Origin: Pelomonas caseinilytica
GTDB lineage: Bacteria > Pseudomonadota > Gammaproteobacteria > Burkholderiales > Burkholderiaceae_C
Length of the DNA: 64,000 nucleotides
Direction: 5' to 3'
Assembly: GCF_021353235.1 (NCBI RefSeq)
Contig: NZ_JAJTWT010000002.1
Span: forward strand, 186,001-250,000
Under the pieces are notes generated by a model, which was given only the letters and a program-made list of their open reading frames with translations, had not been told where the DNA came from and made no database searches. Made by a program: the position numbers and the translations under genes. Below, in pieces: positions 9,261 through 17,633 of this stretch. Positions within the stretch are counted from its first letter, which is position 1, and the number at the start of each line of letters is the position of its first letter.

Positions 9261-9970
9261 GCCGCACGCTCCGGCAGGGCGAAGCAGTAGCCGGCGTTGC
9301 GCAGGGTCTTGAGCACCGCCAGCGGCTCCAGCTTGCGGCGCAGGCGGCTGACGAGGATGTCGACGGCCCGGGTGAAGAGCTCGGCCTCCTGGCCGCGCAG
9401 GCGGTTCAGGATGTCGTCGCGCGAGAAGACGCGCCCGGGCTCGCGGGCCAGCATCAGCAGCAGCTCGTATTCGGTGCCGGTCAGCTCGACGATGCCGTTC
9501 TGCGTCCTCACCTCGCGCCGCGCGACGTCGATCTCCAGGCCCTCGAAGCGCAGCGGCATCGGCCCGGCCGGCGCAGCCGGCGTGGCGGGCGGCGTGAGCC
9601 GGGTGCGGCGCAGGATGGTCTGCAGCCGCGCCGCCAGCTCGCGCGGCTCGAAGGGCTTGGGAAGGTAGTCGTCGGCACCCAGCTCCAGGCCCACGACCCG
9701 GTCCGTCAGGTCGCCGCGCGCGGTCAGCATCAGCACCGGGATGTCGCGCCACGGCTCGCTGCCCGCGCGCAGCCGGCGGCAGAACTCGAACCCGTCCATC
9801 TCCGGCAACATGCCGTCGAGAACGAGCGCATCGAAGCGTTCGGCGGCCAGGCGCTCCAGCGCGGCGCTCGGCCGCGTCACGGCCTCGAGCCGCAGGTCGA
9901 AGCGGGCGAGGTACTGGGCCAGTGGCCCGGCCAGGGCCTCGTCGTCGTCAATCAGCAGCAGTCGATGCAT
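9257..9970 (-). CDS. OmpR-family response regulator
   Basis: DNA-binding response regulator of 237 aa. The receiver domain (about 1-118) has the acidic pocket IDDDE, the phospho-acceptor aspartate in ALVLDGMLPEMDG and the lysine in YLPKPFEP. A proline/alanine linker leads to a winged-helix output domain (LTGTEYELLLMLA, VDILVSRLRRKL, LRNAGYCF). The gene overlaps the ferredoxin gene upstream by 23 bp and the kinase gene downstream by 4 bp, so expression is coupled. CpxR-like architecture; target genes likely include its own operon (inference). Confidence 0.93.
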   Translation of the reverse strand: MHRLLLIDDDEALAGPLAQYLARFDLRLEAVTRPSAALERLAAERFDALVLDGMLPEMDGFEFCRRLRAGSEPWRDIPVLMLTARGDLTDRVVGLELGADDYLPKPFEPRELAARLQTILRRTRLTPPATPAAPAGPMPLRFEGLEIDVARREVRTQNGIVELTGTEYELLLMLAREPGRVFSRDDILNRLRGQEAELFTRAVDILVSRLRRKLEPLAVLKTLRNAGYCFALPERAA

Positions 9971-10304
9971 CGCGCCAGGGATTCTGCCCGTGGACCTGGA
10001 TCAGGGTGATGGCCCTCTCGGGGCAGGCCCGCACGCAGTCGCCGCAGGCGCGGCAGGCTTCGGCATTCGGCGTGAAAGCCTGCTGCCAGTCGTGGGCCCA
10101 GCCCTTGAGCTGGCCGACGACGCTGAGCGAGCGCCGCTCGAACAGCCCCAGCCGGCCCAGCACGAAGACGCCGTGCGGACAGGCCGCGACGCAGTCGCCC
10201 TTGCCCTCGCAACGGTTGCGGTCGACGAGGGGCTGCAACCGCCCGGGCGGCTGGCGGAAGCCCGCATCGCCAGGCCCGGCGTCGCGGGCCGGGCGGGCCT
10301 TCAT
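9948..10304 (-). CDS. Ferredoxin with one complete and one three-Cys cluster motif
   Basis: Small iron-sulfur electron carrier, 118 aa from ATG 10304 (an alternative ATG lies at 10313). The 10304 start overlaps the stop of the upstream gene as ATGA, which favours it. Motif 2 is the standard C84-x2-C87-x2-C90-x3-C94-P. Motif 1 is C32-x5-C38-x3-C42-P, where the second cysteine position is Lys; three ligands suggest a [3Fe-4S] or altered cluster beside a [4Fe-4S]. A spacer of about 40 residues separates the motifs. It sits between an LTXXQ protein and a two-component system and overlaps both, an uncommon place for a ferredoxin; a role as redox input or partner is inference. Confidence 0.85.
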   Translation of the reverse strand: MKARPARDAGPGDAGFRQPPGRLQPLVDRNRCEGKGDCVAACPHGVFVLGRLGLFERRSLSVVGQLKGWAHDWQQAFTPNAEACRACGDCVRACPERAITLIQVHGQNPWRDASTAAD

Positions 10305-10759
10305 GCGGACCATGGCGCCCCGCCCTGGCGGCGGCCGTGGCCGAAGCGCCGCATCATGAAGCGCAGCACCTGGCGTTGCTCGGCATCCAGCGCGTCGAAG
10401 AAGTCGGCGAAGGCGGCGATGACGCCCGGGCCGGCGGCGCGCAGCGCATCGAGCTTGGCATCGAGCAGCTGCTGCGCGGACTCGCGCGGGAACTGCTCTC
10501 CGGCGACGAGGCCGGCCAGCTCGGGGCCGCGCGCCAGGCCCTTCAAGGCGTCACGCTGCCCGCGGAGCTGCCCGATCCAGGCGGCGAGCCGGCGCTGCTG
10601 CTCGTCGTCCAGGTCCAGCTTGGCGGCGACGCGTGCCACGAGGTGGTCGGTGAAGCCGTCAGCGTCAGCGTGAGGGCCGAAAGGATGGCCATGGCGGCCG
10701 TGGCCGAAGTGGTGATGGTGAAAACCGTGATGCGCTTGCCAGCGACGAAAGAAGTTCAT
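10301..10759 (-). CDS. Spy/CpxP-like LTXXQ protein with His-rich N-terminus and no visible signal peptide
   Basis: 152-aa protein, first gene of the leftward LTXXQ-ferredoxin-regulator-kinase operon. Two LTXXQ-like repeats are visible ([10 protein letters not shown] and [15 protein letters not shown]), as in Spy and CpxP, and the middle is alpha-helical and charged. The first 30 residues contain 10 His, and the C-terminus is [11 protein letters not shown]. Family members are normally exported, but no hydrophobic signal segment is present at the chosen ATG, so this one seems cytoplasmic. The His cluster suggests metal binding. The stop overlaps the ferredoxin start (ATGA). Function is inferred only. 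Confidence 0.75.
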   Translation of the reverse strand: MNFFRRWQAHHGFHHHHFGHGRHGHPFGPHADADGFTDHLVARVAAKLDLDDEQQRRLAAWIGQLRGQRDALKGLARGPELAGLVAGEQFPRESAQQLLDAKLDALRAAGPGVIAAFADFFDALDAEQRQVLRFMMRRFGHGRRQGGAPWSA

Positions 10760-10861
10760 GGTGTGCTCTCAGGGGCGCTCGAGGCCCGGGGTTGGGATGG
10801 CCGCCATCTTTCCCGCGAGGCCGTCCGGGAGCATCTCGGCGCCGTATCGCCGGGTTTCGTT

Positions 10862-10902
10862 TTGTATCGCCCCGGGAGGCGCCCTCTAAAATTGCGCCTC
10901 CC
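10862..10902 (+). promoter_or_regulatory. Candidate valS promoter embedded in a 9-bp inverted repeat
   Basis: GGGAGGCGC at 10874-10882 and GCGCCTCCC at 10894-10902 are perfect inverted arms; the 11-base centre contains TAAAAT (10887-10892), a plausible -10, with TTGTAT at 10862-10867 as a weak -35 (19-base spacing). The sequence TAAAAT-N-GCG also occurs upstream of trxB. A DNA-binding protein or an RNA hairpin could use the dyad; neither is shown. Confidence 0.4.
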
Positions 10903-10953
10903 TGCCCTGACGACGAGCCCCGCCGAGCGCGGGGCGCCAGCCGAGACCGCCCT

Positions 10954-13773
10954 GTGACCGAACTTGCCAAGTCCTTCGAACCCGCCGCCCTGGAAGCCCA
11001 CTGGGGCCCGAAGTGGGAAGCCAGCGGCCTGTACGCGCCCACGCTGGACCCGGCCAAGCCCTCCTTCAGCATCCAGCTGCCGCCGCCCAACGTGACGGGC
11101 ACGCTGCACATGGGCCATGCCTTCAACCAGACGGTCATGGACTCGCTGACGCGCTACCACCGCATGCGCGGCTTCAACACGCTGTGGGTGCCGGGCACCG
11201 ACCACGCCGGCATCGCCACCCAGATCGTCGTCGAGCGCCAGCTGCAGTCGGCCGGCCAGAGCCGCCACGACCTGGGCCGCAAGAACTTCGTCGCCCGCGT
11301 GTGGGAGTGGAAGCAGGAGTCGGGCAACACCATCACGAGCCAGATGCGCCGCCTGGGCGACTCGGTGAGCTGGAGCCACGAGTACTTCACCATGGACGAC
11401 AAGCTCTCGACCGTCGTCGTCGAGACCTTCGTGCGCCTGTACGAGGAGGGCCTGATCTACCGCGGCAAGCGCCTGGTGAGCTGGGACCCGGTGCTGCAGT
11501 CCGCCGTGTCCGACCTGGAGGTGTCTTCCGAGGAAGAAGACGGCTCGCTCTGGCACATCCGCTATCCGCTGGTGGACGGCAGCGGCTCGGTCGTGGTGGC
11601 CACCACCCGGCCGGAGACCATGCTGGGCGACGTGGCCGTCATGGTCCACCCCGAGGACGAGCGCTACGCGGCCCTGGTCGGCAAGCTCGTGAAGCTGCCG
11701 CTGACCGGCCGCGAGATCCCGGTCATCGCCGACGACTACGTCGACCGCGAGTTCGGCACCGGCGTCGTCAAGGTCACGCCGGCCCATGACACCAACGACT
11801 ACGCCGTCGGCCAGCGCCATGGCCTGCCCATGATCTCGGTGCTGGACCTGCAGGCGCGCATCAACGACAACGCCCCCGAGGCCTACCGCGGCCTGGACCG
11901 CTTCGTGGCCCGCAAGCGCGTCGTGGCCGACCTGGAGGCACAGGGCCTGCTCGTGGAGGTCAAGAAGCACAAGCTGCAGGTGCCGCGCTGCGAGCGCACG
12001 GGCCAGGTCATCGAGCCCATGCTGACCGACCAGTGGTTCGTCGCCGTCACCAAGCCGGGTGCCGACGGCAAGAGCATCGCCGACAAGGCGATCGCGGCGG
12101 TGGACACGGGCGCCGTGAAATTCCATCCCGAGCAGTGGGTCAACACCTACAACCACTGGATGAACAACCTGCAGGACTGGTGCATCTCGCGCCAGCTCTG
12201 GTGGGGCCACCAGATTCCGGCCTGGTACGGCACCGGCGGCGAGCTCTTCGTCGCACGCAGCGAGGAGGAGGCCCAGGCCCGCGCCAAGGCCGCCGGCTAC
12301 CTGGGCGAGCTGACCCGCGACCCCGACGTGCTGGACACCTGGTACTCGTCGGCCCTGGTGCCCTTCTCGACCCTGGGCTGGCCCGAGAAGACGCTCGAGC
12401 AGGAACTCTTCCTGCCCTCCTCCGTGCTCGTGACGGGCTACGACATCATCTTCTTCTGGGTCGCCCGGATGATCATGATGACGACGCACTTCACCGGCAA
12501 GGTGCCGTTCAAGGACGTCTACATCCACGGCCTCGTGCGCGACTCGCAGGGCCAGAAGATGAGCAAGAGCGAAGGCAACGTGCTCGACCCGGTCGACCTC
12601 ATCCAGGGCTGCGACCTGGAGACACTCACGAAGAAGAGCACCACCGGCCTGCGCAAGCCCGAGACGGCGCCCAAGGTGGCCGCCCGCGTGAAGAAGGAGT
12701 TCCCGGAAGGCATGCCGGCCTACGGCGCCGACGCGCTGCGCTTCACCATGGCCAGCTACGCGACCCTGGGCCGCAACATCAACTTCGACACCAAGCGCTG
12801 CGAGGGCTACCGCAACTTCTGCAACAAGCTCTGGAACGCCACCCGCTTCGTGCTGATGAACACCGAGGGCCAGGACTGCGGCCTCGCCCACGCCGAAGGC
12901 CAGTGCCCGCCGGGATACAACCGCTTCTCGCAGGCCGACCGCTGGATCACCGGCGAGCTGCAACGCGTGGAAGCGGCCGTGGCCCAGGGCTTCGCCGAGT
13001 ACCGCCTCGACAACGTCGCCAACGCCATCTACAGCTTCGTCTGGGACGAGTACTGCGACTGGTACCTCGAGATCGCCAAGGTGCAGATCCAGACCGGCGA
13101 CGAGGCCCAGCAGCGCGCCACCCGCCGCACGCTGATCCGCACGCTGGAGACCACGCTGCGGCTGCTGCATCCGGTGGCGCCCTTCATCACCGAGGAGCTG
13201 TGGCAGGCGGTGGCGCCCATCGCCGGCCGCAAGGTGGCCGACTTCATCGGCCAGGCGCCCTACCCGGCCAGCCAGCCGGAGCGCATCGACCCGGCCGCCG
13301 ACGCCTGGATGGCCCAGCTCAAGGCCGTCGTCGGCACGACGCGCAGCCTGCGCAGCGAGATGGCGCTGAGCCCAAGCGACCGCGTGCCGCTGCTGGTGGG
13401 CGGCGACCTGTCCTTCCTGGCCGAAGCGGCCGCCGTGCTCAAGGTGCTGGCCAAGCTCAGCGCGGTCGAGCTGATCGCCGACGAGGCCGAGTTCGCGCGG
13501 CAGAGCGCGAACGCCCCGGTCCTGGTGCACGGCGCGGCCAAGCTGGCCCTCAAGGTCGAGATCGACGTGGAGGCCGAGCGGGCCCGCCTGACCAAGGAAG
13601 CCACGCGCCAGGAAGGCGAGATCGCCAAGATCGAAGCCAAGCTGGGCAACGAGGGCTTCGTCGCCCGTGCGCCCGCCGCCGTGGTCGAGCAGGAGCGCGC
13701 ACGCCTGGCCGGTTTCAAGGAAACCGTGGTGCGCCTGCGCGAACAGCTCGCGCGCCTGGGCGCGCCGCAGTGA
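10954..13773 (+). CDS. valS: Valyl-tRNA synthetase
   Basis: Charges tRNA-Val with valine, cytoplasmic, 939 aa. Class I signatures are clear: the HIGH motif HMGH at 52-55 within [15 protein letters not shown] and KMSKS at 535-539 ([10 protein letters not shown]). The editing domain ([22 protein letters not shown]), the Rossmann core ([10 protein letters not shown]) and the C-terminal coiled coil ([20 protein letters not shown]) are all present, so the protein is complete. Start is GTG 10954, giving [14 protein letters not shown]; the open frame farther upstream has no similarity. It ends one base before the convergent dehydrogenase-like gene. The promoter region is shared with the divergent LTXXQ operon. 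Confidence 0.97.
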   Translation: MTELAKSFEPAALEAHWGPKWEASGLYAPTLDPAKPSFSIQLPPPNVTGTLHMGHAFNQTVMDSLTRYHRMRGFNTLWVPGTDHAGIATQIVVERQLQSAGQSRHDLGRKNFVARVWEWKQESGNTITSQMRRLGDSVSWSHEYFTMDDKLSTVVVETFVRLYEEGLIYRGKRLVSWDPVLQSAVSDLEVSSEEEDGSLWHIRYPLVDGSGSVVVATTRPETMLGDVAVMVHPEDERYAALVGKLVKLPLTGREIPVIADDYVDREFGTGVVKVTPAHDTNDYAVGQRHGLPMISVLDLQARINDNAPEAYRGLDRFVARKRVVADLEAQGLLVEVKKHKLQVPRCERTGQVIEPMLTDQWFVAVTKPGADGKSIADKAIAAVDTGAVKFHPEQWVNTYNHWMNNLQDWCISRQLWWGHQIPAWYGTGGELFVARSEEEAQARAKAAGYLGELTRDPDVLDTWYSSALVPFSTLGWPEKTLEQELFLPSSVLVTGYDIIFFWVARMIMMTTHFTGKVPFKDVYIHGLVRDSQGQKMSKSEGNVLDPVDLIQGCDLETLTKKSTTGLRKPETAPKVAARVKKEFPEGMPAYGADALRFTMASYATLGRNINFDTKRCEGYRNFCNKLWNATRFVLMNTEGQDCGLAHAEGQCPPGYNRFSQADRWITGELQRVEAAVAQGFAEYRLDNVANAIYSFVWDEYCDWYLEIAKVQIQTGDEAQQRATRRTLIRTLETTLRLLHPVAPFITEELWQAVAPIAGRKVADFIGQAPYPASQPERIDPAADAWMAQLKAVVGTTRSLRSEMALSPSDRVPLLVGGDLSFLAEAAAVLKVLAKLSAVELIADEAEFARQSANAPVLVHGAAKLALKVEIDVEAERARLTKEATRQEGEIAKIEAKLGNEGFVARAPAAVVEQERARLAGFKETVVRLREQLARLGAPQ

Positions 13774-13774
13774 G

Positions 13775-14722
13775 TCAGTAGAGGCTGGCGGCCTTGGTGT
13801 CGCTGCGGCTGCGGGCCGACGGCGAGGGCCCGAGGAGGGCGTCGATGCCCCGCGCCACGGCCCAGGCGGCGCGCACCCGCGACTCCCGCGTCGTGCCCGC
13901 CAGCCGCGGCGTGACCTGCAGCGTGGCAATGCCGTGCAACGGCCGGCCGGGCTCCAGCCAGCCCGGCTCCATGCTGTCGAACCAGGCGGCCAGCAACTGG
14001 CCGCTGCGCAAGGCCCGGGCCAGGGCCTCGCCGTCCACCAGGCCCGAATGCCCGAGGTTGACCAGCACCTGGCCGGGTCGGCCGTGCTCCAGCTGGCGGG
14101 CGCCGACCAGGCCGCGGAAGCGGTGGAAGAAGGGCAGCAGCAGCACGAGGCCGTCAGACTGCTCCACCAGCTCGGCGAGGCTGACCGCCTCGATGCCCCA
14201 GCGCCCCCACGTCGGGTCGCTGGTGTGCAGGCCGGGGTCGTAGCCGACGACGCGCGAGCCGAAGGCCTGCAGAAGTTGCGTCAGCACCTGGGCGGCCGGC
14301 GTGAGGCCCAGGATGCCCACGGTGGCGCAGCCCAGTTCCCGGCCCACCTTGAGGCCGTCGCTGCCTTCCACGGGCACGCGGCGCAGCAGGCTCAGCAGGG
14401 CGCCGACGGCGAACTCGGCTTCGGCGCTGGCCGTGGAGGCCTGGGACCGCACGACCTCCACGCCCGCCCGGCCGCAGGCGTCCATGTCGATGTTCTCGGC
14501 GCCGCCGCTGGCCCGGCCGATGGCGCGCAGCGCCCTCGCCCCCCGCAGCAGCTCGGCATCGATGGACACCTCCGGCGGCGCCACCAGGGCGCGGGCCTCC
14601 TGCAGGGCCTCGGCAAGGCCGTCGGCATCGCCCACCAGCTCGGGTGCGAAGCGGGCGTCATGGCGCTCGGCCAGCCACTGCACCACATCGGCTTCCAGGG
14701 GTTCCAGGATGAGGACGGTCAT
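13775..14722 (-). CDS. D-2-hydroxyacid dehydrogenase-like protein, probably catalytically dead or altered
   Basis: 315-aa member of the D-isomer-specific 2-hydroxyacid dehydrogenase family (like phosphoglycerate dehydrogenase SerA), with both substrate- and nucleotide-binding halves in the usual order. Key positions deviate. The Rossmann motif GxGxxG reads GLTPAA (139-144). The catalytic Arg position in the NxxRG loop is H225 (VNLGHSGLVD), while the catalytic His position is R273 (VTPRLAGTT); the acidic residue E252 is kept (SMEPGW). So Arg and His appear exchanged and NAD binding is doubtful. The C-terminal 18 residues are Ser/Arg-rich. It lies between valS (convergent) and galU (divergent). 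It may be a pseudoenzyme with a regulatory role; no substrate is proposed. Confidence 0.8.
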   Translation of the reverse strand: MTVLILEPLEADVVQWLAERHDARFAPELVGDADGLAEALQEARALVAPPEVSIDAELLRGARALRAIGRASGGAENIDMDACGRAGVEVVRSQASTASAEAEFAVGALLSLLRRVPVEGSDGLKVGRELGCATVGILGLTPAAQVLTQLLQAFGSRVVGYDPGLHTSDPTWGRWGIEAVSLAELVEQSDGLVLLLPFFHRFRGLVGARQLEHGRPGQVLVNLGHSGLVDGEALARALRSGQLLAAWFDSMEPGWLEPGRPLHGIATLQVTPRLAGTTRESRVRAAWAVARGIDALLGPSPSARSRSDTKAASLY

Positions 14723-14752
14723 CGTCGTGTGGCCTACTCAAGGGTCATAACC

Positions 14753-14769
14753 GTCACATGCCGCGTGAC
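14753..14769. promoter_or_regulatory. Small dyad upstream of galU
   Basis: GTCAC at 14753-14757 and GTGAC at 14765-14769 form a short inverted repeat in the 83-bp divergent gap between the dehydrogenase-like gene and galU. It might be an operator; the arms are short and chance is possible. Confidence 0.25.
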
Positions 14770-14805
14770 ACAATCATCTCGCCCTTTTCTCAGAGCAGTG
14801 TACCC

Positions 14806-15699
14806 ATGGCCTCTTCGCCCCGATCGCCGATCAACAAAGCCATCTTCCCGGTCGCGGGCCTCGGCACGCGCTTCCTGCCGGCCACCAAGGCCCAGCCCAA
14901 GGAGATGCTGCCCGTGGTCGACAAGCCGCTGATCCAGTACGCGGTGGAGGAAGCCTACGAAGCCGGGGTGCGCGAGATGATCTTCGTCACCGGGCGCCAC
15001 AAGCGGCCCATCGAAGACCATTTCGACATGACCTTCGAACTCGAGGTGGCGCTGGAGAACGCCGGCAAGCAGGAGCTGCTGGACGTGGTGCGCAGCGTCA
15101 AGCCCGACGACATGGAGTGCATCTACGTGCGCCAGCCGCAGGCCCTGGGCCTGGGCCACGCCGTGCTGTGCGGCCAGCGCCTCGTCGGCAACGAGCCCTT
15201 CGCCGTGCTGCTGGCCGACGACCTGATGGTCGGCCCCCAGCCCGGCCGCGGCATCCTCAGGCAGATGGTGGAGCAGTTCGCCGACTGGCGTGCCTCCATC
15301 CTCGCCGTGCAGGAGGTGCCGCCCGAGCACACGCGCCGCTACGGCATCGTGGCCGGCACCCACGTCAATGACAACCTCATGGACGTCAACCGCATCGTCG
15401 AGAAGCCCGCCTCCGAGGACGCCCCATCGCGCCTGGGCGTGGCCGGCCGCTACATCCTGACGGCGGGCGTCTTCCACGAGATCGCCAACCAGCCGCGCGG
15501 CGTGGGTGGCGAGATCCAGCTGACCGACGGCATCGCGGGCCTGCTGCGCCGGGAGAAGGTGTTCGCCTACCGCTACGAAGGCAAGCGCTACGACTGCGGC
15601 AGCAAGGAAGGCTTTCTGCAGGCCAACGTCGAGCTGGCCCTGGCCCATCCGCAACTCGGCCCCGGCTTCAGGGAATTCCTGCAGGGCCTCGATCTCTGA
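14806..15699 (+). CDS. galU: UTP-glucose-1-phosphate uridylyltransferase
   Basis: Makes UDP-glucose from UTP and glucose-1-phosphate for surface polysaccharides and galactose metabolism. 297 aa, the typical length. The nucleotidyltransferase signature is intact (FPVAGLGTRFLPATKAQPKE), followed by DKPLIQYAVEEA, LGLGHAVLC, the metal aspartate in VLLADDLM, and the glucose-binding region KRYDCGSKEGFLQAN. ATG 14806 is chosen because MASSPRSPINKAIFPV starts the conserved part; an upstream in-frame ATG at 14758 would add 16 residues without similarity. It appears to be a single-gene unit, convergent with tusA. Confidence 0.96.
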   Translation: MASSPRSPINKAIFPVAGLGTRFLPATKAQPKEMLPVVDKPLIQYAVEEAYEAGVREMIFVTGRHKRPIEDHFDMTFELEVALENAGKQELLDVVRSVKPDDMECIYVRQPQALGLGHAVLCGQRLVGNEPFAVLLADDLMVGPQPGRGILRQMVEQFADWRASILAVQEVPPEHTRRYGIVAGTHVNDNLMDVNRIVEKPASEDAPSRLGVAGRYILTAGVFHEIANQPRGVGGEIQLTDGIAGLLRREKVFAYRYEGKRYDCGSKEGFLQANVELALAHPQLGPGFREFLQGLDL

Positions 15700-15708
15700 C
15701 GCGCCGGT

Positions 15709-15936
15709 TCAGCGGCGCCGCAGGACGTGGATGAACTCCGCGCCGGCGGTCTCCTGCTGCACCAGCTCGTTGCCCGTCTGGCGGGCGAAGGCCTGGAAGT
15801 CCCGCATGGAGCCGGGGTCGGTGGCCACGACGCGCAGCAGCTCGCCGCTTTGCATCTCGGCCAGGGCCTTCTTGGCCTTGAGGATGGGCAGGGGGCAGTT
15901 CAGCCCACGGGTGTCGATCTCGCGTTGGACGTCCAT
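15709..15936 (-). CDS. TusA-family sulfurtransferase
   Basis: 75-aa SirA/TusA-like protein. The hallmark CPxP motif is present (RGLNCPLPILKAKKAL) with Cys14 as the likely persulfide carrier; the two-layer alpha/beta pattern follows (GELLRVVATDPGSMRDFQAF). Family members relay sulfur, for example to tRNA thiolation or sulfur oxidation. It is the last gene of the cysM-nudix-tusA operon, 4 bases behind the Nudix gene, which fits a sulfur-handling context. Whether it is the TusA of tRNA 2-thiouridine synthesis is not decided here. Confidence 0.9.
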   Translation of the reverse strand: MDVQREIDTRGLNCPLPILKAKKALAEMQSGELLRVVATDPGSMRDFQAFARQTGNELVQQETAGAEFIHVLRRR

Positions 15937-15940
15937 TCGC

Positions 15941-16474
15941 TCATTCTCGCTTGAGGTCGAGCCACTCGGGCTCGATGCCTTTGGACCGCAGCCAGGTCGC
16001 CAGCGCCTGCCCGGTGCCCTGCGGCCAGCAGCGCACGTCCTCGGGCGCCAGCAGCTTGTATTCGACCAGCTCGGGCGACAGCCGGATCTCGCCGCGCGCC
16101 GCCGCGTGGTAGGCGATGATGACCTGATTCATGCGCTGGAAATCCCAGACGCCGAGCAGGTTCAGCTGCTCGACCTCGAGCGCCGTCTCCTCGGCAATCT
16201 CGCGGCGGATGCCCTCCTCGGGCGTCTCGCCGGCCTCCATGAAGCCGGTGATGAGGCCGAAGAAGCGCCCGGACCAGGCGGCATTGCGGGCAAGCAGCAC
16301 CTGGCCGCCGCGGTCCACGCATTCGACGACGGCGGCCAGCACCGGCGTCGGGTTGTTCCAGTGCGTGAAGTCGCAGGCCGGGCAGCGCAGCCTCTGCCTG
16401 TCGCCGCCGTCTTCCGCCGCGACGATCAGCGCCAGCGGCGTGGCACAGGCGGGGCAGAAGCGGTAGTCCGTCAT
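15941..16474 (-). CDS. Nudix hydrolase with zinc ribbon
   Basis: 177-aa Nudix enzyme. The N-terminal zinc ribbon has C7-x2-C10 and C31-x2-C34, as in NADH pyrophosphatase NudC, followed by NNPTPV and a complete Nudix box (GFMEAGETPEEGIRREIAEE, then TAL). It is shorter than NudC (about 257 aa), lacks NudC's N-terminal domain, and so may hydrolyse another nucleoside diphosphate derivative. Its ATG overlaps the cysM stop as ATGA, so translation is coupled to cysM. Substrate uncertain. Confidence 0.88.
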   Translation of the reverse strand: MTDYRFCPACATPLALIVAAEDGGDRQRLRCPACDFTHWNNPTPVLAAVVECVDRGGQVLLARNAAWSGRFFGLITGFMEAGETPEEGIRREIAEETALEVEQLNLLGVWDFQRMNQVIIAYHAAARGEIRLSPELVEYKLLAPEDVRCWPQGTGQALATWLRSKGIEPEWLDLKRE

Positions 16475-17367
16475 GCCGGGAAGACGCCCGTCGAGAGGTA
16501 GCGGTCACCGCGGTCGCAGACGATGAAGGCGATGGTGGCGTTCTCCACCTGCCGGGCGATCTGCAGCGCCACCCAGCAGGCACCCGCGGCTGAGATGCCG
16601 GCGAACAGACCCTCCTCGCGGGCCAGGCGCCGGGCCATGTCCTCGGCATCGCTCTGGCTCACGAGGACGAGTTCGTCGATGCCGCTGGGATCGTAGATCT
16701 TGGGCATATAGGCCTCGGGCCACTTGCGGATGCCGGGGATGCGCGACCCCTCGGCCGGCTGGGCGCCGACGATGCGCACGGCCGGGTTCTTCTCCTTCAG
16801 GAAGCGCGACACGCCGGTGATGGTGCCCGTCGTGCCCATGGCGCTGACGAAATGGGTGATGCGCCCGCCCGTGTCCTTCCACAGCTCTGGACCGGTGGTC
16901 TCGTAGTGGATGCGCGGGTTGTCGGGGTTGGCGAACTGGTCGAGCACGCGGCCCTTGCCCTCGGCAACCATCTGCTCGGCGAGGTCGCGGGCGTATTCCA
17001 TGCCGCCGGTCTTGGGCGTCAGGATCAGTTCCGCACCGAAGGCCTTCATCGTCTGCGCGCGTTCGATGGACAGGTCCTCCGGCATGATCAGCAGCATGCG
17101 GTAGCCGCGGATGGCGGCGGCCATGGCCAGGGCGATGCCCGTATTGCCCGAGGTCGCCTCGATCAGCGTGTCGCCGGGCTTGATCTCGCCGCGCTCCTCG
17201 GCGCGCTTGATCATGCTGATGGCGGGGCGGTCCTTGACGGAGCCCGCCGGGTTGTTGCCTTCGAGCTTGGCCAGGACGACATTGCCGCGCGCATCCGCGC
17301 CGGGCAGGCGCTGCAGGCGAACGAGAGGCGTGGCGCCGATGACGTCTTCGAGGGTCGGGTAGTTCAT
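16471..17367 (-). CDS. cysM: Cysteine synthase B
   Basis: PLP-dependent O-acetylserine (or O-phosphoserine) sulfhydrylase making cysteine; CysM forms can also use thiosulfate. 298 aa. The PLP lysine is K45 in NNPAGSVKDRPA; the substrate loop EATSGNTGIALAM and phosphate loop (AMGTTGTITGVSRFLK) are intact. The short length and the KWPEAYMPKIYD region favour CysM over CysK. The frame is open upstream to 17622 but crosses the tRNA gene, so ATG 17367 (MNYPTLEDVIGATP) is taken. First gene of the cysM-nudix-tusA operon. Confidence 0.94.
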   Translation of the reverse strand: MNYPTLEDVIGATPLVRLQRLPGADARGNVVLAKLEGNNPAGSVKDRPAISMIKRAEERGEIKPGDTLIEATSGNTGIALAMAAAIRGYRMLLIMPEDLSIERAQTMKAFGAELILTPKTGGMEYARDLAEQMVAEGKGRVLDQFANPDNPRIHYETTGPELWKDTGGRITHFVSAMGTTGTITGVSRFLKEKNPAVRIVGAQPAEGSRIPGIRKWPEAYMPKIYDPSGIDELVLVSQSDAEDMARRLAREEGLFAGISAAGACWVALQIARQVENATIAFIVCDRGDRYLSTGVFPA

Positions 17368-17413
17368 GCCGGTGATTGTGCAGCCGGGCGCAAAGCCCGA
17401 GGCTTGGCGAGTG

Positions 17414-17444
17414 CATAATCCAGCCCCTCGCCGCAATGGCGAGG
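17414..17444 (+). promoter_or_regulatory. Candidate tRNA-Leu promoter box and small hairpin
   Basis: CATAAT at 17414-17419 is a reasonable -10 box about 43 bases before the tRNA. Just after it, CCTCGCC (17426-17432) and GGCGAGG (17438-17444) form a perfect 7-bp hairpin with a GCAAT loop in the leader. No clear -35 box is visible. Confidence 0.35.
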
Positions 17445-17461
17445 TCAGCTGTTTCCGACGG

Positions 17462-17546
17462 GCCTCGGTGGCGAAATCGGTAGACGCAGGGGACTCAAAA
17501 TCCCCCGCCGCAAGGTGTGCCGGTTCGAGTCCGGCCCGAGGCACCA
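17462..17546 (+). tRNA. tRNA-Leu (anticodon CAA)
   Basis: 85-nt class II tRNA. The acceptor arms GCCTCGG (17462-17468) and CCGAGGC (17536-17542) pair perfectly, with discriminator A and an encoded CCA (17544-17546). The anticodon loop CTCAAAA between GGGGA and TCCCC gives anticodon CAA, reading UUG. A long variable arm typical of tRNA-Leu follows, then the T arm with GGTTCGAGTCC. The D loop has GGTAGACGC. Confidence 0.96.
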
Positions 17547-17633
17547 GAGAAGCAGCAGACCCCTGGCATACTCGCCCGACAAGCATCGGCCCTCCCGGTG
17601 CAGGCGCCCTCCCCGCGCGCACTCCGCCAGTTC

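Noticed and set aside
10756-13929. Open frame of 1057 codons on the minus strand opposite valS
   Set aside because: It is the mirror of a highly GC-biased, fully conserved valS; its translation is low-complexity (His, Gly, Val, Ala, Arg-rich) with no domain. In such GC-rich DNA antisense frames stay open by codon bias.
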